Part shown: one piece after another, positions 13,173 to 18,710 of the stretch
How the letters are laid out: the number at the start of each line of letters is the position of its first letter
Position numbering within the stretch: position 1 is the stretch's first letter
NCBI GenBank assembly: GCA_052143655.1
Contig: JBKQSL010000526.1
Span: forward strand, 1 to 18,710
Direction: 5' to 3'
From: CAVSUR01 sp052143655
GTDB taxonomy: Bacteria > Actinomycetota > Actinomycetes > Streptosporangiales > Streptosporangiaceae
DNA length: 18,710 bases
Made by a program: the position numbers and the translations under genes
The notes under the pieces: model-generated
What the model saw: only the letters and a program-made list of their open reading frames with translations
The model's database searches: none
Told to the model about the DNA's origin: nothing

Positions 13173-14912
13173 TCACGGCCACCCAGCCCTGTCCGGCGGC
13201 GACATGCCAAGGGGAACGCGCCAGCGGTCACCTTGGCCGCATGCCGCCTCGTCCAGCGAGCCGCCAGCTAGGCCTGTTCGATAACCAGTCGGAGTATTCA
13301 GCCTGGAAGAGCTCGCCGCGACCGTGCGCGCGCTGGAGCGCGAGCGGCCCGGCCGGACCGTGGACGAGCTTTCCCGCGCCGTGTTCGCCGAGCTGGCCAT
13401 GAAGCGGACGCGGCGCGCCACCGAACTCGTCGCCGAGGCCATCCGGGTGGCCCGGGCACGAGAGCCACGCGCCGAGATCACCGGCGCACGGTGGCAGGTC
13501 TCATCGGCGGCGTCCAGTTCGCTGGCTTGCCGGGAATGGCTGCCGTCGCGTGCCTGGACCAGGCCGTCGTTCCGTTCCTCTGGCCGGGCGACAGCGAACG
13601 TGCGGCGCTTGAGGATGGGGACTATCAGCTCCCCGACGGTGGCGATCTCGTCTGGCTGGTCCTGTATGTAGCGGCGCAGCGGGTTGATGCTCTGGTCGGC
13701 CCATAGCTCCGCGAACCGGTTCAGCAGGAATTCGAGCCGGACCATGAGCTGCCTGCGGTGGCGCTGGGGCAGGGCATGCCGGTCGGCGAGCCACCTGGTC
13801 CAGGCTCGCATGAACGGGGGGATCTCGGTGCCGTACCGGTCCGGTGCGGTCACGGTCACGGGGAGCACCCGCAGCAGGATCCGTTCGAGCAGGAGCGGGC
13901 CGGTCGCCAGGGGATCGCAGCCGAGCTGGCCAATGCAGGTCGCGATGAGCAGGAGGGGGAGCTTGCGGGCGGCTGGGCTTTGAAGCTCCCGGCCCTGGGG
14001 GGAGGCGAGGAATTCCTCAGCGACCCGCAGCCGGACGTCCTGCGGCCACAGGGCGGCCACGCCAATGGGCGCGGGCTGCGGGCCGGCGGTGCCCGCCAGC
14101 GTGGCGGCGCGGTGCCGGGCAACGCTGAAAGCGGCGCAGAGATCACCGTAGGCGTCGTCTTCCTGGCCCGTTCCCGGTGGCTGGCCATGCCGCAGGAAAC
14201 CGTCGATGCCTGCCAGCAGCCGCCGGCCGGCTTCGGGGGCCGGTATCTCCCGCACGCTGGTGCCGTCACGGCGGGCTTGCTTGTCCATCAGTTGCCGCGC
14301 CTGGCCAGGCTGGCCGGCGATGGTGAGGGCGATCACGCTGCCGTGCCAGGTCGCGTTGAGCACCGCCCGCACCTGGTGGGCGCGGGCGCCGCCGGCGCAG
14401 GCGAACTCGCACAGGAGAGTCTGCGTCTCGCCGCAGGGATCCGCCAGGACCGCGCAGGCTCCCGGCGTGACCTGTCCCAGTTGCCCGGCCCACGCCGGGG
14501 CGTCGCCGGCCCGCTCCGCGGCGGCGGCGATGCCCACGGCCGCCCGCGCGGCCGGCCCGGAGATCCCGGGCGGCCCGACGACGGCGAGCGTCCGCAGGCC
14601 CAGGTAATCGTGCGCGAGGCCGCCGTGCGCCAGCTTGTCCACCACGTCGAGCAGGGCACTGGTCAGCAAATCACCGTGCAGGCCGGCCTGGAACACCATG
14701 CCGACCAAGACGCTGACCATCATCTCAGCGCTGTACGCGTCGGGGACCTGAGCGGGATCGGTGAGGCTGGCCACCGGTTCGATGAAAGCGTCACACGCGG
14801 CGCTGAGCCGCGGCACGCGGAGCCGACCGGGCCCCACCGGATGACGAGAGCCTGCCGGGTTACGGCGCTGGCTGGTCTTCGTGGCCTTGCGTCCGCGGCT
14901 CTCGGGACTCAC
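13173..14912 (-). CDS. Large hypothetical protein, helical, with non-native C-terminal run-on
   Basis: The ORF encodes 579 aa from GTG 14912 (MSPESRGRKATKTSQRRN), with no strong ribosome binding site. The basic N-terminus is followed by an alanine/leucine-rich, largely helical body: MMVSVLVGMVFQAGLHGDL, TSALLDVVDKLAHGGLAHDY, LPLLLIATCIGQLGCDPLA and LMVRLEFLLNRFAELWADQ. The native-looking sequence ends near SHSRQASELDAADET (about 13500). The remaining roughly 110 residues are arginine/serine-rich and are the antisense of the plus-strand gene at 13294-13490. The normal stop seems to have been lost at a junction. I recall similar hypothetical proteins in actinobacteria but no function. No catalytic motif or signal peptide is visible; a cytoplasmic location is assumed. 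Confidence 0.6.
   Translation of the reverse strand: MSPESRGRKATKTSQRRNPAGSRHPVGPGRLRVPRLSAACDAFIEPVASLTDPAQVPDAYSAEMMVSVLVGMVFQAGLHGDLLTSALLDVVDKLAHGGLAHDYLGLRTLAVVGPPGISGPAARAAVGIAAAAERAGDAPAWAGQLGQVTPGACAVLADPCGETQTLLCEFACAGGARAHQVRAVLNATWHGSVIALTIAGQPGQARQLMDKQARRDGTSVREIPAPEAGRRLLAGIDGFLRHGQPPGTGQEDDAYGDLCAAFSVARHRAATLAGTAGPQPAPIGVAALWPQDVRLRVAEEFLASPQGRELQSPAARKLPLLLIATCIGQLGCDPLATGPLLLERILLRVLPVTVTAPDRYGTEIPPFMRAWTRWLADRHALPQRHRRQLMVRLEFLLNRFAELWADQSINPLRRYIQDQPDEIATVGELIVPILKRRTFAVARPEERNDGLVQARDGSHSRQASELDAADETCHRAPVISARGSRARATRMASATSSVARRVRFMASSANTARESSSTVRPGRSRSSARTVAASSSRLNTPTGYRTGLAGGSLDEAACGQGDRWRVPLGMSPPDRAGWP
13241..13671 (+). pseudogene. Hypothetical gene with frameshift and lost 3' end
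   Basis: From ATG 13241 the frame gives MPPRPASRQLGLFDNQSE and then a stop. In the -1 frame from about 13294 the sequence continues VFSLEELAATVRALERERP and GRTVDELSRAVFAELAMKR, then TRRATELVAEAIRVARAREP. Beyond about 13490 the frame is the antisense of the minus-strand hypothetical gene and stops at 13671. The helical, charged domain is clearly coding by composition, but I do not recognise it. It resembles in style the small C-terminal helical domain of some helicase-like proteins, which is only an impression. An inverted repeat GCCAAGG/CCTTGGC (13206-13212, 13231-13237) precedes the ATG, and no ribosome binding site is seen. Confidence 0.45.
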
Positions 14913-15063
14913 CCGGCCAGAGCATGCCGCAGCCTCCGCTCGCCAGGACCACGTCCTCGAAGAACGTTCCCTTTCGGGCGAGCCGTCACCCGCATGCCGC
15001 CGGGGAGATCCCCGCCGAGTTCCCCGGCTCAGCGTGTTGCACTTCGGCCACGGTGCGCCCGAA

Positions 15064-15069
15064 TAGCCT
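15064..15069 (+). promoter_or_regulatory. -10 box of a probable leaderless promoter
   Basis: TAGCCT ends 6 bases before the GTG of the calcium-binding protein gene, and there is no ribosome binding site. This spacing places the transcription start at or next to the start codon, as in many actinobacterial leaderless genes. No convincing -35 box at normal spacing. Confidence 0.5.
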
Positions 15070-15075
15070 TACCCG

Positions 15076-15387
15076 GTGACTGCATTGAGCAAGGCGGAAC
15101 TTGAGGCGATGGCACAGGAGGCCACCGTCGACTGCTACGACGAGTCCGAGCAGGTGAGCGGCTTCTACACGATGATCGCGGACAACCTCGAAGTGCCGTT
15201 CGGGGCGAAGATCCTGGGCGTGGACGTCCTCGTCGAGGACATCGATCTGAAGGAGGACGGCGCCATCATGGCAATCTGCGTCCGCGGCGGGTTCAGCCAG
15301 GCCATCCGAGTCCTGGATCTTCCGCTGCCGACGCCACCGCCGGCAGGCGCGGAGTGGATCGATGCCTACCATCACTGGCTGGGCTGA
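15076..15387 (+). CDS. CcbP-like calcium-binding protein
   Basis: 103 aa from GTG 15076. Strongly acidic. ATVDCYDESEQVSGFYTMI, then LEVPFGAKILGVDVLVEDI, then an acidic DLKEDGAIMAICVRGG strand-turn-strand, then LDLPLPTPPPAGAEWIDAYH. This is the pattern of the CcbP family, first described as a calcium-binding protein in the cyanobacterium Anabaena, where it binds Ca2+ through surface acidic residues rather than EF hands. Length and ends look normal, so this gene is intact. The start fits family members (SKAELEAM-QEATVDCYDE), and a -10 box sits so close that the mRNA is probably leaderless. Calcium buffering is family knowledge; the role in this organism is unknown. Confidence 0.85.
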   Translation: MTALSKAELEAMAQEATVDCYDESEQVSGFYTMIADNLEVPFGAKILGVDVLVEDIDLKEDGAIMAICVRGGFSQAIRVLDLPLPTPPPAGAEWIDAYHHWLG

Positions 15388-15398
15388 GACCCGCGGGG

Positions 15399-15509
15399 AA
15401 GACGCAGAAAGCGGCTTCGCCGCAGGCTCAGGCCTGGGTCGACACGCGCAAGCGACATCATCTCTCCCACATGCATGTACAGATGGCCCGCGAGCTCGGG
15501 CTGCGGCCA
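15399..15509 (+). pseudogene. Fragment of a conserved small hypothetical protein
   Basis: The frame KTQKAASPQAQAWVDTRKRH followed by HLSHMHVQMARELGL resembles the N-terminal half of a widespread ~70-residue bacterial protein (AWVE-RKRHRLSHAHVQMAREL) that normally continues with an NPAKLGK/DNH-EPWK segment. Here it breaks off after GL, where the sequence changes to the antisense of the HxlR fragment. No start codon lies close upstream outside the CcbP gene. It is truncated at the 3' end and probably at the 5' end. Confidence 0.5.
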
Positions 15510-15518
15510 TCGCGCCAG

Positions 15519-15668
15519 CTACTGGACGGGCCGACGTCCTGTGGCCATGTGCTCCGCCCATCTCCCGGCCCAGGCGTCGAGAGGCCCGAGGGCCTCGCCG
15601 AGTCCTGTTCCTAGGTCGGTCAGCTGGTAGGCCTCGGTGTCGTCGCGGCGCAGCAGGCCTGCGTGCTT
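15519..15668 (-). pseudogene. C-terminal fragment of HxlR-family regulator
   Basis: The last 49 codons of a minus-strand frame read HAGLLRRDDTEAYQLTDLG and GEALGPLDAWAGRWAEHMAT before TAG at 15521-15519. The LLRRxxx-YxLTDLG wing and the helix ending W-A-RWAEHM are typical of the C-terminus of HxlR-type winged-helix regulators. The rest of the regulator is absent; the frame upstream of about 15668 is antisense to another fragment. Confidence 0.55.
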
Positions 15669-16150
15669 TCCGTGCTGTCTCGGTGCTGTGGGAGACGGTA
15701 CTCGCGGAGCACGGCTTCGCCCGCTTCGCCGCACGCGCCGCACCGCAGCTGGTCCGGTGGGAGTCGGCGTACGGCTGGAGTAACGGCACGGGAGCCGGCA
15801 AGGTTGCCGAGCGGGAGATCGCGCTGGCTGACGCGCTCGCGCCGATGCTGGCCTCGCGCGGTGGAACAAGCTGCTGTCCGGCCATATCGATGCGGAACGC
15901 GCGGAGCGGCTGGCGAACCATCCGGCGTTCGAGGACCCTGACGCCGATTTCATGCGGGCGCGGGCCACGCGGCGACGCGGAGATATCGATGCGGCGCGCA
16001 CACTGATCGGGACGTGCCTGGAGGGGCTGCCGGGGAGGCAGGAGTTTGCCGAGTTCGCGGAGGAAGCCGGCGCGGACCTACCGCCGCGGGCCAGGGAAAT
16101 GCGTGCCGAACGTGCGGCGGTCGGTCCAGGTCCAGCTCGCGCGGGCGTAT
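15662..16150 (+). pseudogene. Hypothetical helical protein, 5'-truncated and frameshifted
   Basis: One frame gives RAFRAVSVLWETVLAEHGFA, then PQLVRWESAYGWSNGTGAGK and VAEREIALADALAPMLASR up to about 15860. The -1 frame continues RWNKLLSGHIDAERAERLAN, HPAFEDPDADFMRARATRRR and GDIDAARTLIGTCLEGLPG, then AEEAGADLPPRAREMRAERA. The two halves form one coherent alpha-helical, TPR-like protein, so one base was lost in CGCGCGG near 15861. The 5' end is missing where the HxlR fragment joins. I recall this protein as a conserved actinobacterial hypothetical, with no known function. Confidence 0.55.
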
Positions 16151-16168
16151 CAGGGCGGGCGAGTTTCC

Positions 16169-17416
16169 TCAGGCTGATCCTGCTGCCGTGTTGGCAACGG
16201 CGAGGTCGAAGTGCGCGGGGTCGTATTCTTCGCCGGCCCATGCGCGCATCTCCTCGCGTTCCGGGCTCGGCGACCCGGCGAGCAGCTCTTTGAGATCGGC
16301 GAATCCGCCAGAGCCACCGCAGTCCTCGGGCGGGCACGCGCCCTCGCCCCCGGTGCACTCCGGGTACACCGCGGCCGCATCTGCCGTGGCGCTGGCCTCG
16401 ACGGCAAGCTCGTGTTCCCAGCCGTCGCCGAAGTCGTACTCGTAACAGGCCAGGGCCCCGGTCTTCACGAGGTCACCGATCCGGAACTGCTTCTCGTCGA
16501 GCGTCTCGAGCTCATCGCCCAGGTACGCGGGGCCGTATTCCCGGCCGGCGATCCTGAACATGTGCAGGTGAGAGTTCTGCCACCCCATCGCGGCCTGGAT
16601 GACGCCATGGACCCGGTCGAGGGTGTAGCCAGCGGGGATCACTACCTGCCGCCACACCGGCGGGCCGTCCACGTCGGCGAGCGTAATCCGCACCTGGAGC
16701 ACTGGATCGCCTGGCTGCGCCATGCCGCGGACACGGCGGATCGCATACCGGCCCAGATCGGTGAGTCCGGCGGAATCGGCCTCGCGATCGAGGACCACGA
16801 CACCGAGAACGTGCAGAGCGGCCATCGCGATCGTGACGTCCACCGCGATGGTGCGCCGCAGCGAGTCGCGTTGGAGCGCGGTGAGATCCGTCAGCATGTA
16901 CCGGGCCTCGATCGCGTCGTAGGCGGTGTCGCTGAGTTTGTCGAGCGGGCAGGGCCCAGTGCTGCGGAGCAGCGTGGTGGTCAGATCCTGGCTGATGTCG
17001 GTGAACTCGTCGCCGACGAGAGACTGGCGCCAGGTGTTCCGCGGGAACAGCGGCTTGCCGAGCCGGGGATAGGCCTCCAGCAGGGCCAGGACCAGGTCGA
17101 GCGGTCTTTCCGCGAGCGTGGCGTTCTTCTTGACCGCCATCAGCTTGGTGCCGCTGACCCGTACCAGGCGCGCGGCCTTCGCCCACTCCACGATCCGGTT
17201 GAGATGAGCGAGATCCTCGCTGGATCTTGTCTTGAAGACCCGGCCGCCGATTTCCGGGTCGATCGTGTCGCCGGTACCGAGTAGCTCCACGAGATGGCGG
17301 GCGTCCGCCAGGCCGATGCGCCCGGTCTGGGTGAGCTTGCGTCCCGGACCGACCCATCCCAGGAGCGAGCGAATCTGACTGGTGAGTTCTGCCTTCCCGG
17401 CGGCGGCGTCCAGCAT
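16169..17416 (-). CDS. pRiA4b ORF-3-like protein with N-terminal helical domain
   Basis: 415 aa from ATG 17416. Residues about 239-395 are the plasmid pRiA4b ORF-3-like domain (IS1096 TnpR-like family): VLQVRITLADVDGPPVWRQV, then VHGVIQAAMGWQNSHLHMF, then EYDFGDGWEHELAVE, and the cysteine-bearing CTGGEGACPPEDCGG motif. Residues 1-235 are a helical, winged-helix-like region (RIGLADARHLVELLGTGD, HLNRIVEWAKAARLVRVSG). The biochemical role of this family is not established; members occur on mobile elements and chromosomes. TAGGGT lies 6 bases before the ATG and there is no ribosome binding site, so the mRNA is probably leaderless. It is divergent from, and 36 bp from, the helical-repeat gene. The length and CPPEDCGG motif suggest an intact gene. 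Confidence 0.85.
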   Translation of the reverse strand: MLDAAAGKAELTSQIRSLLGWVGPGRKLTQTGRIGLADARHLVELLGTGDTIDPEIGGRVFKTRSSEDLAHLNRIVEWAKAARLVRVSGTKLMAVKKNATLAERPLDLVLALLEAYPRLGKPLFPRNTWRQSLVGDEFTDISQDLTTTLLRSTGPCPLDKLSDTAYDAIEARYMLTDLTALQRDSLRRTIAVDVTIAMAALHVLGVVVLDREADSAGLTDLGRYAIRRVRGMAQPGDPVLQVRITLADVDGPPVWRQVVIPAGYTLDRVHGVIQAAMGWQNSHLHMFRIAGREYGPAYLGDELETLDEKQFRIGDLVKTGALACYEYDFGDGWEHELAVEASATADAAAVYPECTGGEGACPPEDCGGSGGFADLKELLAGSPSPEREEMRAWAGEEYDPAHFDLAVANTAAGSA

Positions 17417-17422
17417 GAGACA

Positions 17423-17428
17423 ACCCTA
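17423..17428 (-). promoter_or_regulatory. -10 box of probable leaderless promoter of pRiA4b-like gene
   Basis: On the minus strand TAGGGT is followed by TGTCTC and then the ATG at 17416. The start codon would be the first transcribed triplet. It lies in the 36-bp divergent gap and is the only regulatory signal I can support there. Confidence 0.5.
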
Positions 17429-17452
17429 GGGGCACGGGAGGCGCCACGGTCC

Positions 17453-18710
17453 ATGCAGAGCCAAGGCCATCTTCATCTGCGGTTGGATGGGTACGTGGCT
17501 GATGCGCGGGAGGCCGAAGCGAAGCGGTTGATCGACGGGTTGCGGCGAGACCGGCGGCAGCATCCGCACCGTGGCCGGGGCGAGTATTCCGAGCGTGCGC
17601 GGGAGGCCGCGGGCGCGATCGCGGACCTGATCGAGTCCGGCGGTGCCGCGGACGCCGTGCCGCTGGCGCGGCGCGCGGTGGAGCGGGTCACCGCCGCGAT
17701 GCTGCATATGGACGATTCCTCGGGCATCATCGGCGATGACCTGCGGATGCTGACCGCCCTGTACGCACGCGCCTGCCGCGCTGCTCCTCCGGACCCGAAG
17801 CAACTCGCGGCCTGGCTAGTGACGTCGCGGCTCGATGGGCCGGGCTGGCCGGACATCGAGCTCGCCGACTTCGCTGACGCGCTCGGGCAGGCCGGGCTGG
17901 ACGAGGTCGCCAGGCTCGTGACGGAACGTCGTACCGCCGCCGGTCCTGACTCGTGGGCGGCCATCGGCATCAAGTTCTTGCGGCAGCAGCTGGCCGCGCT
18001 TTCGGGCGACATCGACGCGCACGTCGCGGTGCTGGCCGAAGACCTGCATGGCGCCCGCCAGTACGGCGGGATCGTCACGGTGCTCCGCGACGCCGGGCGG
18101 GGCGCCGACGCGGAGCGATGGGCGCGCCGTGGCCTGGCCGAGGATCCTGCGAGTTACTGGGCCGACGGCTTGCGTGACCAGCTCGCCGGGCTGCTGCTGG
18201 CGAGCGGGCGTGGCGAAGAGGCCGTTTCCATCCACCGTGCGGAGTTCGAGCGGCGTACGCTGCACCAGGATTACGCCAGGCTGCGGGATACGGCCGAACG
18301 TGCCGGCCAGTGGTCCGAGCTCCGGGAATGGGCGCTGGAATATCTGCGCGACCGGGCCCAGGTTAAGGAGTTCTACGTGCGGGAGCTAGTCGGCGTGCTC
18401 ATCCGCGAGGACTTGCTCGACGAGGCATGGACGACCGCGGTCGCCGCACCGGGGCAGGTGCCGGAACAGCAGTGGCTGGAGCTGATCGGGCTGCGGGAAC
18501 CCGGCCACCCCGCTGACGTGATCGGGCCGTTGCGGGACCTGATCGAGCTGGGTATCGAGCGGACGAGCGATAAGTACCGCTACCCCAAGGTGATCAAGGC
18601 CCTCATGCGGCTCCGGGACGACTGCCAGCGCGCGGGCGACGAGGCGGGCTTCACCACCTACCTGGACGAACTGCGGCAACGGCAACGCCGTAAGACATCG
18701 TTCATTGCCA
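17453..18710 (+). CDS. Helical-repeat protein, like C-terminal part of SWIM zinc-finger proteins (3' partial)
   Basis: The frame is open from ATG 17453 (GGGAGG 11 nt upstream) to the window edge, at least 419 codons without a stop. The protein is built of amphipathic helices with TPR-like periodicity: AVPLARRAVERVTAAMLHMD, then DSSGIIGDDLRMLTALYARA, then WPDIELADFADALGQAGLDE, then LRDAGRGADAERWARRGLAE, LRDTAERAGQWSELREWAL and LIREDLLDEAWTTA. This order matches my recollection of the region that follows the SWIM zinc finger in a family of large actinobacterial proteins. The CxCx(n)CxH zinc finger itself is not present upstream. The gene may be a stand-alone version or have lost its 5' part. 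It is divergent from the pRiA4b-like gene with a 36-bp gap, so the two may share control. Function unknown. Confidence 0.7.
   Translation, partial: MQSQGHLHLRLDGYVADAREAEAKRLIDGLRRDRRQHPHRGRGEYSERAREAAGAIADLIESGGAADAVPLARRAVERVTAAMLHMDDSSGIIGDDLRMLTALYARACRAAPPDPKQLAAWLVTSRLDGPGWPDIELADFADALGQAGLDEVARLVTERRTAAGPDSWAAIGIKFLRQQLAALSGDIDAHVAVLAEDLHGARQYGGIVTVLRDAGRGADAERWARRGLAEDPASYWADGLRDQLAGLLLASGRGEEAVSIHRAEFERRTLHQDYARLRDTAERAGQWSELREWALEYLRDRAQVKEFYVRELVGVLIREDLLDEAWTTAVAAPGQVPEQQWLELIGLREPGHPADVIGPLRDLIELGIERTSDKYRYPKVIKALMRLRDDCQRAGDEAGFTTYLDELRQRQRRKTSFIA

Noticed and set aside
13758..15104. 448-codon plus-strand frame opposite the large hypothetical gene
   Set aside because: Glycine/arginine-rich shadow; the minus strand has the more protein-like sequence with helical segments.
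1..18710. tRNA or rRNA genes, CRISPR arrays, phage structural genes
   Set aside because: None recognised on either strand by reading; no tRNA-like target for the integrase remnant was seen.

Overview
The window is very GC-rich, has strong G/C bias at third codon positions, and uses many GTG starts and GTGA stop-start overlaps. Together with the gene families present (AraC/NmrA pair, DUF2637-like protein, pRiA4b ORF-3-like protein, late cobalamin genes) this points to a filamentous actinobacterium (Actinomycetota). I cannot name a genus. Intact chromosomal genes alternate with wreckage of mobile and toxin-antitoxin DNA.

Layout. 1-1341: 3' part of a class V aminotransferase resembling the N-terminal domain of molybdenum cofactor sulfurase. 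1345-3115 (minus): remnant of an integrative element and a toxin-antitoxin pair. One open frame here joins the first ~50 residues of a VapC-like PIN toxin, the catalytic domain of a tyrosine recombinase and a DUF2637-like membrane domain. 3307-4315: a promoter with a paired palindromic operator, a four-helix membrane protein gene broken by a frameshift, and a translationally coupled MarR repressor. 4316-5117: decayed IS4-type transposase with its catalytic core deleted. 5118-5945: SAM methyltransferase. 5946-6456: no confident gene. 6457-8373: divergent AraC regulator and NmrA-like oxidoreductase. 8085-8642: ribbon-helix-helix protein that has lost its normal end.

8897-12708 is the best preserved metabolic block. 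A CobC-type PLP enzyme (minus) is divergent from cobQ and cobD/cbiB (plus, overlapping by four bases). All three act in late cobalamin assembly: making the aminopropanol phosphate arm, amidating the corrin ring, and attaching the arm. The 186-bp divergent gap contains a perfect 16-bp hairpin next to the CobC ribosome binding site.

12709-16150 is again a mosaic: an IS256-type fragment, a stand-alone double-stranded-RNA-binding domain, two genes fused tail to tail without their own stops, a compact CcbP-like calcium-binding protein, and three gene fragments in about 750 bp. The window ends with a divergent pair 36 bp apart: a pRiA4b ORF-3-like protein and a long helical-repeat protein related to the C-terminal part of SWIM zinc-finger proteins, cut by the window edge.

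I do not see a complete new multi-gene system. The most interesting signals are the three-part toxin/integrase/membrane chimera, the operator wrapped around the -10 box of the membrane-protein/MarR operon, and the hairpin with an alternative pairing partner between CobC and cobQ. Several genes carry net one-base losses in GC microrepeats, so assembly error should be excluded before they are called pseudogenes.
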